Below, in pieces: positions 14,933 through 23,042 of a stretch of 25,887 bases of DNA (the first letter of the stretch is position 1; each line of letters begins with the position of its first letter). Made by a program: the position numbers and the translations under genes. The stretch covers positions 1-25,887 of the IMG/VR virus record IMGVR_UViG_3300047560_000060; one strand, written 5' to 3'. The stretch is from a virus. The notes beneath the pieces are model-generated. The model did not search any database. It had not been told where the DNA came from and worked only from the letters and a program-made list of their open reading frames with translations.

Positions 14933-16552
14933 ATGAGCACGATTGCGGCAGGAACTACTTCGACCACTGCCCTCGTCAGCACCGCTGACACGACGGGCAA
15001 TTTGGTTCTTCAGACTAATGGAACCACGACGGCACTGACGCTTAATACCGCACAGGCGATTGGCGTCGGCTCTTCACCCAGCTACGGTACTTCTGGTCAG
15101 GTTCTGACTTCTGCTGGAGCAGGCGCTGCTCCGACGTGGAATACGGTAACTCCTGCGGGGGTTTCACCTGATCCTAGAACCGTTCTCACTACCAAAACCG
15201 TAAATTTTGGTGGCACAGTTTCATCTGTTGTTGGTAGCGTTTATATAAATTCCACTACACAGATGATTGTCACTAATGTTTCTGCCGCCGGATATTACGG
15301 AACAATTTACGATTCCACGACAGATACGATGGGGTCTCCAGTTCTTATCGTATCTGGAACAGTTCCACCGGGAAATTTCAAATTTTATTTAATTTCAAGC
15401 ACTTCAATAATTTTGTCGGGCGGCGGTGGTGTAAAGATCCTTAGCATTAGCGGGACCACCATAACCGTTAATACAAATTATTCTAGCGGTTTGAGCGGTG
15501 GAAATTCTGAGATTGTTCCGTTCGGTTCGTCATATGTAATTTACGGATACACCGGAAGTGCTATTCCATCCCTTGTAGCATTTACTGTTAGCGGTACAGT
15601 TGTATCTTTTGGTTCTGTTGTAACAATAGGCGCAAGCAGTGCTGGAACCTATCCTGTTGCCGCAATTTATTCATTTAGCGCAACAGCAGGATTGGTTTGT
15701 TACACCATTGCAGGAACATCCGTTAGTGTCGCAGGATTTACTATTTCTGGCACTGCTATTACTGTTGGAACTGCTTCTTCAACTTTAGCGTCTAATGATA
15801 CATCTGGGTTTTTCAAAGGGTTTTTCCCAACTTCCGGCGGTCGAGTTTTAACCCTTTTGGCTGATGGGTCAGGTGGTAACTATAACGCTAGAGCAGTTGT
15901 TTCTTCTATTTCTGGAACAACGCTCACTAATAGTATAGTTGCTTCGACAAACCCTTATTTCGGCAGTTCAATTGTTGGACCATGTTTTGTCCAAAATGGA
16001 AATGCCGTTCTTGTGGTTGGGAAAAACCAGAGCGGTAGCAGTTGGTCCAGCATTGTTCTTTACGACAATGCTGGAACGGCAACGGCTAGTACAGAAACTG
16101 TAGCGGCAACTGGTACATCTATTGGCGCTGCAATTCTTACCAGTGCAACGACCATTGGTATTGCTCCTCTGTCTGGAAATGGAAACTGGACCAACATTTC
16201 GATTGTTGCTAACGCGCCGTCATTTACTGTTACCTCTGGTCAGCTTTATACAATCGCGCCTTCTGGAATTGGTTATTTGATTGCAGATTCTTCTGTTTCT
16301 AAATATGCTGTTTCAAACGGTTCTAACTTTTATAATGTTTGCACTGGGTCTTCAGGTTATAAGTATCTGTATACAACTAGCGCAACAAGCACTTGGGGAT
16401 CTGCTGTAAAACCCACAGGCGTTACTTCTGTATTTCTTTCCAACTATTACGGGACTGGGTTTAACGATCCTACCGACGCAGCAAAATGCTGGCTGTATAA
16501 CGTAAACGGATCAACTACGTCTGCCACGTTCTACAGGGTGCAATTCGCATGA
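14933..16552 (+). CDS. Large tail fibre / receptor-binding protein with mosaic composition
   Basis: Of 539 residues, about the first 72 form a module (LVLQTNGTTTALTLNTAQAI, then SPSYGTSGQVLTSAGAGAAP) that recurs in the fibre starting at 17830. The rest is Ser/Thr/Gly-rich with irregular repeats of the type xxSGTxxxxGx, suggesting a beta-propeller or stacked beta structure. Base composition changes inside the gene: 37 of 60 bases are G or C at 14941-15000 but 19 of 60 at 15361-15420. The distal part was therefore probably acquired separately and may bind the host receptor. It overlaps the next gene by four bases. Confidence 0.72.
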   Translation: MSTIAAGTTSTTALVSTADTTGNLVLQTNGTTTALTLNTAQAIGVGSSPSYGTSGQVLTSAGAGAAPTWNTVTPAGVSPDPRTVLTTKTVNFGGTVSSVVGSVYINSTTQMIVTNVSAAGYYGTIYDSTTDTMGSPVLIVSGTVPPGNFKFYLISSTSIILSGGGGVKILSISGTTITVNTNYSSGLSGGNSEIVPFGSSYVIYGYTGSAIPSLVAFTVSGTVVSFGSVVTIGASSAGTYPVAAIYSFSATAGLVCYTIAGTSVSVAGFTISGTAITVGTASSTLASNDTSGFFKGFFPTSGGRVLTLLADGSGGNYNARAVVSSISGTTLTNSIVASTNPYFGSSIVGPCFVQNGNAVLVVGKNQSGSSWSSIVLYDNAGTATASTETVAATGTSIGAAILTSATTIGIAPLSGNGNWTNISIVANAPSFTVTSGQLYTIAPSGIGYLIADSSVSKYAVSNGSNFYNVCTGSSGYKYLYTTSATSTWGSAVKPTGVTSVFLSNYYGTGFNDPTDAAKCWLYNVNGSTTSATFYRVQFA

Positions 16553-16803
16553 AAAAGCTCACGTCCTCTGCCACTTGGTACGGCCCGTTCAGCGAGATCG
16601 TCACGACTGACGATGCGTATGTGGGCGACGGCGTGGTGTTTCCGTTCACGGTTGTTGGAACGGGTTGCGTCATCTCAGACTATGACCCTGCTGTAGACGT
16701 TCATCCCGTACAGGATGTTGCACCTCCTCCCGCCGCCCCGACCAAAGAAGAGCTTCTGGCAGAGCTAGCTGCCCTGACCGCCAAGATTCAGGCGTTGGAG
16801 TAA
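16549..16803 (+). CDS. Small fibre-associated protein, possible assembly helper
   Basis: The 84-residue protein begins KKLTSSATWYGPFSEIVTTD and ends in a short coiled-coil (PTKEELLAELAALTAKIQAL) of the kind seen at the end of phage tail-assembly proteins. It overlaps the large fibre gene by four bases (ATGA), so the two are probably translated together, which fits a chaperone for that fibre. CAGGGTG at 16534-16540 is a weak ribosome binding site. The function is inferred. Confidence 0.6.
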   Translation: MKKLTSSATWYGPFSEIVTTDDAYVGDGVVFPFTVVGTGCVISDYDPAVDVHPVQDVAPPPAAPTKEELLAELAALTAKIQALE

Positions 16804-16806
16804 AAG

Positions 16807-17826
16807 ATGACTGCTGTAATCGACGGATCCAACGGATTTACTTTTCCTAGCTGGACTACGGCTACTCGCCCTGCTTCGCCTGTAAACGGTCAGACTGGTT
16901 TAAATACCACGACCAACAACATTGAGTATTACAGCACTTTTAGTTCTTCTTGGACTCCGATCTCTCAGCCTCCCGCTTATTCAGTAAGTTATCTTGTTGT
17001 AGCTGGCGGCGGCGGTGGCGGTGGAAATTCTACTGGTTCTCCCGGCGGCGGTGGTGGTGGAGCAGGAGGAGTTCTGTCTGGAACGACTTCTGTAAATTTA
17101 GGTAACTCATATGTAGTAACCGTTGGCGCTGGTGGTGCTGGTGGTGCGGCTGCAAACGGAACTACGGCACAGGGTACTAATGGCGGATTATCGTCATTAG
17201 CTTACGGAGTAACTATTGTTGCATCTGCTACTGGTGGTGGTGGCGGCGGTGGCGCTCTTAGTGGGACTACAGGCGCGGTGGGATCTTCTGGCGGATCTGG
17301 CGGTGGTAGTGGCCCGGTAAATGCATCAGGTGGCGCTGGAACGTCTGGTCAAGGTAATGCTGGTGGTGGCGCGTCTGCTTCTTCCGGTATATATGCGGCT
17401 GGTGGTGGCGGTGGCGCTGGAGCGGTAGGTTCTGCTGGATCAGGTACAACTCCCGGCAACGGCGGCAACGGTACTGCAAGTTCTATTACCGGAACTAGCG
17501 TTACTTATGCTGGCGGTGGTGGCGGTGGTGGATATACCACTACGCTTTTCGGTTCAGGAGGCACGGGTGGTGGCGGTAGATCAGGCTCTATAAGCCCGAC
17601 TACTCAGGCCACAGCGGGTACTGCAAATACTGGCGGTGGCGGTGGTGGTGGTGCGTCTGCTTCCGCAGTATCTATGGCTGGCGCAGCAGGTGGCTCCGGT
17701 GTCGTGATTATTAGCTATGCCAACCCGACGCAGCTTGGATCAGGCGGCACGGTTACCAGCTACACTTCTGGTTCGACCACTTACTGGGTGCATACCTTTA
17801 CTAGTTCTGGAACTTACACGGGATAA
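16807..17826 (+). CDS. Glycine-rich tail fibre or adhesin
   Basis: The 339-residue protein has an N-terminal attachment-like segment (PASPVNGQTGLNTTTNNIEY), then a glycine-rich body (about 63-310) with runs of seven or eight Gly such as VAGGGGGGG. It ends in TSYTSGSTTYWVHTFTSSGT. Glycine-rich adhesins such as those of T-even-like phages (gp38 of S16) form packed polyglycine-II helices carrying variable receptor-binding loops, and a similar structure is plausible. TTGGAG at 16795-16800 gives a good start. A related Gly-rich block ends the protein starting at 20811. Confidence 0.72.
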   Translation: MTAVIDGSNGFTFPSWTTATRPASPVNGQTGLNTTTNNIEYYSTFSSSWTPISQPPAYSVSYLVVAGGGGGGGNSTGSPGGGGGGAGGVLSGTTSVNLGNSYVVTVGAGGAGGAAANGTTAQGTNGGLSSLAYGVTIVASATGGGGGGGALSGTTGAVGSSGGSGGGSGPVNASGGAGTSGQGNAGGGASASSGIYAAGGGGGAGAVGSAGSGTTPGNGGNGTASSITGTSVTYAGGGGGGGYTTTLFGSGGTGGGGRSGSISPTTQATAGTANTGGGGGGGASASAVSMAGAAGGSGVVIISYANPTQLGSGGTVTSYTSGSTTYWVHTFTSSGTYTG

Positions 17827-17829
17827 TAT

Positions 17830-18576
17830 ATGGCCTCCACTCTTAATGCGGATAACGGCGTAATTTCCGGCAGCGCGGGCCTCAAGAGCACGGCGGATTC
17901 GTCTGGCGTTCTGGCCCTGCAAACCAATGGCACGACCGGGCTTACGCTTAATACAACGCAGGCTTTGGGCGTAGGTACGTCGCCTTCTTATGGTACTAGC
18001 GGGCAGGTTCTGACCTCTGCTGGGTCTGGCGCTGCGCCGACTTGGACTACGCCTAGCGTGGGTGCGATGACACTTATCAGCACGCTTACCGCCAGCAGCA
18101 GCGCCAGTTTTGAATGGACTGGATTAAGCGGTTATGACAAGTATTTTGTTATTTTTGATGGTATTACGGGTACCAATTCAGTAACCATGCAAATGCAGGT
18201 TGGTACTGGATCAGGGCCAACTTATTTAACAAGTAATTATTCGTGTTCATATTTTGCAATAGATTCAACTGGAGCCACTTCAGCAATTAGTAGCGTTCTT
18301 GGTTCTGTACCTTTGTCTCAATTTACAATAATTAACTCGGGTACTAGCGGAAGATTTAACGGATTCCTTGAAATCGGCGGCATGATAAATGGAGCGGATG
18401 CTTCTGCGTGGTGGCATACATTATTCGTAAATAATACATCCGGAAACACTGGGTCTTGTAACGGAAGGACGTTTTTCCCAATTTCTAATACAACCGTAAA
18501 AACCGCTATTAAAATTTATATGTCATCGGGAAACATTACTTCCGGTAAAGCAACACTTTACGGCTTGAGTCAGTAA
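17830..18576 (+). CDS. Tail fibre-like protein sharing an N-terminal module
   Basis: The 248-residue protein has a first 80 residues that match the start of the fibre at 14933 at the protein level (GVGTSPSYGTSGQVLTSAGS versus GVGSSPSYGTSGQVLTSAGA), with different codons. The C-terminal part has a separate fold of beta type (FEWTGLSGYDKYFVIFDGIT; then FPISNTTVKTAIKIYMSSGN). G+C falls from 39 of 60 bases at 17881-17940 to 23 of 60 at 18181-18240, again at the module boundary. The probable role is an interchangeable fibre with a distinct receptor domain. Confidence 0.7.
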   Translation: MASTLNADNGVISGSAGLKSTADSSGVLALQTNGTTGLTLNTTQALGVGTSPSYGTSGQVLTSAGSGAAPTWTTPSVGAMTLISTLTASSSASFEWTGLSGYDKYFVIFDGITGTNSVTMQMQVGTGSGPTYLTSNYSCSYFAIDSTGATSAISSVLGSVPLSQFTIINSGTSGRFNGFLEIGGMINGADASAWWHTLFVNNTSGNTGSCNGRTFFPISNTTVKTAIKIYMSSGNITSGKATLYGLSQ

Positions 18577-18589
18577 AAAGAGAAAAACA

Positions 18590-18916
18590 ATGTTTCTTGA
18601 CGAAAAAATTAAAGCATATCTGGCGCAAAACAATATTTCTTTTGGCGTTGGAGACTATCAAACAGGCCAACCGCAAGGTCAGAACGATCAGATTTTGGAT
18701 TGGGACGAATCCAAGCTCGGTCCTATTCCTACTCAGGAACAGCTAGATGCTGCATGGGCTGCCAAGGAAGCTGCTGACGTTGCTGTGGCGTATAAAGCTC
18801 TCCGGGCTTCTGAGTATCCGAGCTTTGCCGATCAATTCGATCTGCTGTATCACGGCGGATTCGATGCGTGGAAGGCCGCTATTCAGTCGGTCAAAGATAA
18901 GTATCCGAAGGGATAA
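18590..18916 (+). CDS. Putative tail fibre assembly / accessory protein
   Basis: The 108-residue protein is acidic at the N-terminus (QTGQPQGQNDQILDWDESKL) and ends AYKALRASEYPSFADQFDLL, then YHGGFDAWKAAIQSVKDKYP. The YPSxxDQxDxLYHxG block is frequent in proteins encoded directly after phage tail fibres and used as fibre assembly factors, so I assign that role tentatively. It starts 13 bases after the fibre stop with AAAGAG upstream. Confidence 0.62.
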   Translation: MFLDEKIKAYLAQNNISFGVGDYQTGQPQGQNDQILDWDESKLGPIPTQEQLDAAWAAKEAADVAVAYKALRASEYPSFADQFDLLYHGGFDAWKAAIQSVKDKYPKG

Positions 18917-18926
18917 ATAATACCCA

Positions 18927-19892
18927 ATGTTCGGTTTTACCGCATTTTCAGCCGCGCCATTTTCGGATTTAGGGTCTGTCTCTATTTCCGTGAGCGTTGC
19001 TGTTACCGGCGTTACCGGTACTGGCTCGGTAGGTGCGGTTACTACTCGGTCTGATACTACTTTTGCCGTTACCGGAGTTACTGGTACGGGGTCAGTCGGC
19101 ACGGTTACTACCCGATCTGATACTACTTTTGCTGTTACCGGCGTTACGGGTACTGGCTCGGCGGGTACGGTCACCGCGTTTGGCGGACAGGTAATTTCTG
19201 CTACCGGAGTCACGGGTACTGGCTCGGTCGGAACAGCCACAATCGCCCTGTCTCCTGCGGTCTCGGTCACGGGAGTCACGGGTACTGGCTCGGTTGGCGC
19301 GGTCACAATCGCCCTGTCTCCTGCGGTCTCGGTTACGGGAGTCACAGGTACTGGCTCGGTCGGGACGGTCTCGGTTGCGTTGTCTCCCACGGTCTCGGTC
19401 ACGGGAGTTACGGGTACTGGCTCAGTCGGGACAGCCACGGTCAATGTTTCGGTTACCGTACTTACTACCGGCGTTACCGGGACTGGGTCGGTCGGGACGG
19501 TGTCCCTCTCGATTTCTTCGACGGCGCTTGTCTCAGGCGTTACCGGCACGGGTTCGGTCGGGACGGTTTCGTTCATTATTTCCCCGATTGTGTCCGTTAC
19601 CGGTGTTACCGGGACTGGATCGGTCGGCACAGTCGTGGTCGGAATATCTCCGGTCGTTGCCGTTTCGGGCGTCACCGGCACGGGTTCGGTCGGGACGGTT
19701 ATCGGATCGATTAGTTGTACCTTCAATGCGGTCGGCGTTACCGGTTATGGTATAGTCACAGGGCCTAGCGTCTGGGGTCAGATAGACGATAATCAGACGC
19801 CTAATTGGACACAAATAGCTACCGGACAAACTCCCAACTGGACTTCGATTAATGACAGTCAGAATCCAAACTGGACTCCGATTGCCGCGTGA
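18927..19892 (+). CDS. 22-residue tandem-repeat surface protein
   Basis: Of 321 residues, 28-269 consist of eleven consecutive 22-residue units, each beginning GVTGTGSVG(T/A), then ten to twelve variable, mainly hydrophobic and Ser/Thr residues. A degenerate twelfth unit follows. The C-terminus (283-321) has three 11-residue units of the form WxxIxxxQxPN and a final WTPIAA. Such regular Gly/Thr/Val repeats suggest a beta-solenoid or fibrous shaft. It lies between fibre genes and is probably virion-associated. I know of no characterised homologue. The ribosome binding site is weak (GAAGGGA about 13 bases upstream). Confidence 0.72.
   Translation: MFGFTAFSAAPFSDLGSVSISVSVAVTGVTGTGSVGAVTTRSDTTFAVTGVTGTGSVGTVTTRSDTTFAVTGVTGTGSAGTVTAFGGQVISATGVTGTGSVGTATIALSPAVSVTGVTGTGSVGAVTIALSPAVSVTGVTGTGSVGTVSVALSPTVSVTGVTGTGSVGTATVNVSVTVLTTGVTGTGSVGTVSLSISSTALVSGVTGTGSVGTVSFIISPIVSVTGVTGTGSVGTVVVGISPVVAVSGVTGTGSVGTVIGSISCTFNAVGVTGYGIVTGPSVWGQIDDNQTPNWTQIATGQTPNWTSINDSQNPNWTPIAA
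19008..19733 (+). repeat. 66-base coding tandem repeat, eleven units
   Basis: Eleven in-frame units of exactly 66 bases encode GVTGTGSVG plus a variable half. The conserved half varies mostly at third codon positions (GGC GTT ACC GGT against GGA GTC ACG GGT), whereas the variable half changes amino acids, so the protein pattern is kept by selection rather than by recent copying alone. Units 4 and 5 are nearly identical and may be a recent duplication. The regular unit also keeps a long frame open on the opposite strand. Confidence 0.95.
19773..19871 (+). repeat. 33-base coding repeat, three units (WxxIxxxQxPN)
   Basis: Three consecutive 11-residue units begin with Trp: WGQIDDNQTPN, WTQIATGQTPN, WTSINDSQNPN, and a partial WTPIAA ends the protein. 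The unit is exactly half of the 22-residue unit upstream. Trp/Ile/Gln positions are invariant and would stack in a repeated turn structure. Similar short Gln-Trp repeats occur at the ends of some phage structural proteins, from memory. Confidence 0.9.
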
Positions 19893-19902
19893 GGATTAGG
19901 TA

Positions 19903-20811
19903 ATGGCAACAATTTCATCGAACCTGCGTCTCACTCTTATCGGTACTGGTGAACAGGCCGGTACGTGGGGCACCACAACCAATACCAATCTGGGTACCCT
20001 GCTAGAACAGGCAATTTGTGGCTACACAACGCAGGTAATTTCGGACGTTGGGGACACGACCATCACGATCCCTGACGGCGCTTCGGGTACTGGGCGCTAC
20101 ATGTATATCGAACTTACGGGTGCCTTGACTGGTGCGCGTGACCTGATCGTCCCGGCCTATACCAAGCTGTATTATATTTACAACAACACGACTGGCGGCT
20201 ACGCAGTCACGGTCAAAGTGTCGGGCCTTACGGGTGTCTCGGTTCCGAACGGCGCTAAGACGCTACTGGTCTGCAATGGCACGGATATCGTCAACGCTCA
20301 GTCCTACCTGTCTACGCTTACGCTGGGTTCAGCTCTTACGGTTGCTAATGGCGGTACGGGCGCTACGTCGATCACGGGGCTTGCCAAGGGTAATGGCACG
20401 GCTGCCTTCACTGCCGCTGTAGCGGGCACGGACTACGTGGCTCCGGGCGGTGCGCTTGGCACCCCCTCTAGTGGAACGCTGACCAACTGCACGGCTGATG
20501 GCACGAACCCGGTTGGCTTTAGGAATATCCCAGCCTCCGCTAACACGACGCTGGCTGTCGGTGATGTGGGTAAGTGCATTACGGCTACCGGGACGATTAC
20601 CATCCCGAACTCGACGTTTAGCGCGGGCGACGCAGTATCGATCTTCAATAACTCGTCGGGCAGCATTACGCTCTCGTCGAGCCTTACCACGACCTATCTT
20701 GCTGGCACCTCTACGACTGGATCGACTCGTACGCTGGCAACGCGTGGGTTGGCTACGGTTTATTTCATCAGTCCGACGGTTGCCGTTATCAGCGGTGCAG
20801 GGCTGAGCTAA
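19903..20811 (+). CDS. Tail fibre protein
   Basis: The 302-residue protein has the N-terminus LRLTLIGTGEQAGTWGTTTN followed by TNLGTLLEQAICGY, the common start of a widespread phage fibre family. The centre contains LTVANGGTGATSITGLAKGN and GALGTPSSGTLTNC, repeat pieces found in many fibres, and the C-terminus TRGLATVYFISPTVAVISGA ends in a conserved strand. It is probably trimeric and part of host attachment. GAGGATTAGG precedes the ATG. The stop overlaps the next start by one base. Confidence 0.8.
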   Translation: MATISSNLRLTLIGTGEQAGTWGTTTNTNLGTLLEQAICGYTTQVISDVGDTTITIPDGASGTGRYMYIELTGALTGARDLIVPAYTKLYYIYNNTTGGYAVTVKVSGLTGVSVPNGAKTLLVCNGTDIVNAQSYLSTLTLGSALTVANGGTGATSITGLAKGNGTAAFTAAVAGTDYVAPGGALGTPSSGTLTNCTADGTNPVGFRNIPASANTTLAVGDVGKCITATGTITIPNSTFSAGDAVSIFNNSSGSITLSSSLTTTYLAGTSTTGSTRTLATRGLATVYFISPTVAVISGAGLS

Positions 20812-22775
20812 TGTCGATTATCCAAGCGTTCTTTATGGCGACGGGGAATGCTCCGTCCGGGCTTAGTTATGCAAGTCCGCAGACGTTCACTCAGAACACT
20901 GCCATTAGTCCGCTTAGCCCGACGGTGACCGGCACGGTTACAAGCTATAGTGTCTCGCCGTCTCTGCCGTCTGGTTTGTCAATCAGTTCCAGTACTGGTG
21001 TTATCAGTGGCACTCCGACGGTCACGTCCTCGGCTACGACCTACACGGTCACTGCGTCCAATCCGTACGGGTCCACGACGTTCCCGCTGAGTATTACGGT
21101 TGCTTCGGCAGTCTCGCCGCCGTCTGGTCTTAGCTATCCGAGTCCGCAGACGTTTACGCAGAACACGGCTATTAGCCCGCTCAGCCCGACGGTTACCGGC
21201 ACGGTTACTAACTATAGCGTGTCTCCTTCGCTGCCGACTGGGCTGTCGATCAACTCTTCGACCGGTGTCATCAGTGGCACCCCGACGGTTACATCTTCTG
21301 CTACGGGCTACGTTATCACGGCGAGCAACAGCGGTGGCAGCACGAACTTTACGCTCACGATTACGGTCACGGCGACACTCTCGCCTCCGTCGAACTTGAG
21401 TTATGCAAGCCCGCAGACGTTCACGCAGAATACGGCGATCAGCCCCTTGAGTCCGTCTGTTACTGGCACGGTCACAAGTTACAGCGTGGCGACCTCGTTG
21501 CCTTCCGGCTTGTCGCTTAATACTTCGACGGGTGTTATTAGCGGCACCCCGACCGTCTCGGCGGCTTCTGCCGGGTACCAGATTACGGCTAGCAACAGTG
21601 CGGGTAGCACGAACTTCACGATCTACATCACAGTGCAGATCGCAGCCCCGAGTAACTTGAGCTACCCCAGTCCGCAGACGTTTACGCAGAATACAGCGAT
21701 CACGGCGCTCAACCCGACGGTTACTGGTTCGGTCAGCAGCTACAGCGTGTCACCCTCGTTGCCTGCTGGGCTTAATCTCAATACATCGACCGGTACGATT
21801 AGCGGTACCCCGACTGCTACGTCTTCGGCGACTGGGTATGTCATCACTGCCAGCAACACTACGGGCAGCACGAACTTCACGCTCACGATCACGGTCTCTC
21901 TGGCTGCTCCGAGCAACCTGAGTTATCCCAGCCCGCAGACGTATACGCAGAACTCCGCTATCGCTGTGCTTAATCCCACAGTCACCGGTACGGTCACGAG
22001 CTACAGCGTGTCTCCGGCATTACCGAGCGGCTTGTCGCTTAATACTTCGACCGGTGCGATCAGTGGTACGCCGACGGCAATTTCGTCAGCTACGGGCTAT
22101 GTCATCACGGCTAGCAATAGTTCGGGTAGCACGAACTTCACGTTGACCATTACGGTGAACTCGGCCTTCAGCCCTGTGACGCATACCTACACTTCCGGTT
22201 CGGGTACGGAGACGGTGCCGACTGGTGCTACCTCGGTCACGATCTCGGCATGGGGTGGTGGCGGTTCGGGCGGCGCTACAGATGTCCTTTCAACCAATAT
22301 CGCCGGTGGTGGCGGTGGTGGTGGCTATGCATCCAAGACTGTGTCTGTTACGGGAGGCCAGACATTCAGCTACTCCATTGGTAATGGTGGTACCGGAGTG
22401 GTTCCGACCTTTACGGCTGTAAATGGTAATGCGGGTGCTGCTACCACAGTCTCGGGTGGTTCTGTAAGTATCTCGGCAGGTGGTGGTAGCGCTGGCGGTG
22501 TTGCTGGTGGTGCTGGTGGCACTGCTTCTGGTGGTTCCACGAATACTTCCGGCACGAATGGTGGCGGAGTTGGTTCGGCTTCTCAGGCTTCTACCGGATC
22601 GACTTCCTACGGTGGCGGCTCGCCGAATGGTGGCAATAACGCTATCTACAGTTCTTCGTCTGGCACCGGTACGGGCGGCAACGCTCCGGGCGGCGGAAGT
22701 TCAGGTATCAGCGGTAATTATGACGTCTATTCTGATGCTGGTGCCGCAGGTCAGGTTACCTTCTACTACACCTAA
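20811..22775 (+). CDS. Large surface protein: five Ig-like repeats and Gly-rich end
   Basis: The 654-residue protein has five putative-Ig (He_PIG-like) domains of 87-89 residues (about 15-455). Each starts near PSxLSYxSPQTFTQNTAIxP and contains SYSVSPSLPSGLSxxxSTGV, then ISGTPTxxSSATxYxITASN. A Gly-rich region follows (about 480-640; GGGGSGGATD, AGGGGGGGYASK) and the end is DAGAAGQVTFYYT. The Ig-like domains probably act as a stalk or bind cell-surface sugars weakly, and the Gly-rich end resembles that of the adhesin at 16807. It starts inside the previous stop (TAATG). Confidence 0.78.
   Translation: MSIIQAFFMATGNAPSGLSYASPQTFTQNTAISPLSPTVTGTVTSYSVSPSLPSGLSISSSTGVISGTPTVTSSATTYTVTASNPYGSTTFPLSITVASAVSPPSGLSYPSPQTFTQNTAISPLSPTVTGTVTNYSVSPSLPTGLSINSSTGVISGTPTVTSSATGYVITASNSGGSTNFTLTITVTATLSPPSNLSYASPQTFTQNTAISPLSPSVTGTVTSYSVATSLPSGLSLNTSTGVISGTPTVSAASAGYQITASNSAGSTNFTIYITVQIAAPSNLSYPSPQTFTQNTAITALNPTVTGSVSSYSVSPSLPAGLNLNTSTGTISGTPTATSSATGYVITASNTTGSTNFTLTITVSLAAPSNLSYPSPQTYTQNSAIAVLNPTVTGTVTSYSVSPALPSGLSLNTSTGAISGTPTAISSATGYVITASNSSGSTNFTLTITVNSAFSPVTHTYTSGSGTETVPTGATSVTISAWGGGGSGGATDVLSTNIAGGGGGGGYASKTVSVTGGQTFSYSIGNGGTGVVPTFTAVNGNAGAATTVSGGSVSISAGGGSAGGVAGGAGGTASGGSTNTSGTNGGGVGSASQASTGSTSYGGGSPNGGNNAIYSSSSGTGTGGNAPGGGSSGISGNYDVYSDAGAAGQVTFYYT
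20853..22160 (+). repeat. Five tandem Ig-like domain repeats
   Basis: The PQTFTQNT landmark recurs at nucleotide 20874, 21141, 21408, 21669 and 21930, giving periods of 267, 267, 261 and 261 bases. Units differ at both third positions and amino acids but keep long identical DNA stretches, so unequal recombination could change copy number. Confidence 0.92.
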
Positions 22776-22781
22776 AGCAGT

Positions 22782-23042
22782 ATGAACCTCAACGAAATCG
22801 TCAAGATGCTAATCCCGATCCTGATCGCCGCGATTGCGTGGCTGCTCGGGCAGGTATCCTCGTTTCAGACTCGGCTCATTAACATCGAGTCCAAGATGCC
22901 TGCACTGATTACTGCAGAAGGTGTCCCGACCGATAGTCCAGTATCCGCCGAGCGAAGGCACAAGATGAAGGAAGATATCTACGTCGATATCCACGACCTG
23001 CAGGTCCGGGTAAAGCTGATTGAGGAGAGAAACAAGAAATGA
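22782..23042 (+). CDS. Small membrane-anchored protein of the lysis cassette
   Basis: The 86-residue protein has an N-terminal membrane segment (MLIPILIAAIAWLLGQVSSF, about residues 9-28), then a soluble helical part with IESKMPALITAEGVPTDSPV and a C-terminal coiled-coil (VRVKLIEERNKK). This layout fits an inner-membrane spanin-like or holin-accessory protein. It overlaps the next gene by four bases (ATGA). No Rz1-type lipoprotein partner is visible. The function is inferred from position before the holin-like and lysozyme genes. Confidence 0.55.
   Translation: MNLNEIVKMLIPILIAAIAWLLGQVSSFQTRLINIESKMPALITAEGVPTDSPVSAERRHKMKEDIYVDIHDLQVRVKLIEERNKK

Noticed and set aside
18743-19726. 327-codon open frame on the - strand rich in VPTEPVPVTPVT
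   Set aside because: It is the complement of the 66-base repeat, whose regular unit keeps both strands open. No start signal or promoter is seen.
22209-22775. Gly-rich end of the protein at 20811 as a separate gene
   Set aside because: The frame is continuous from the Ig-like domains and no start with a ribosome binding site separates it.
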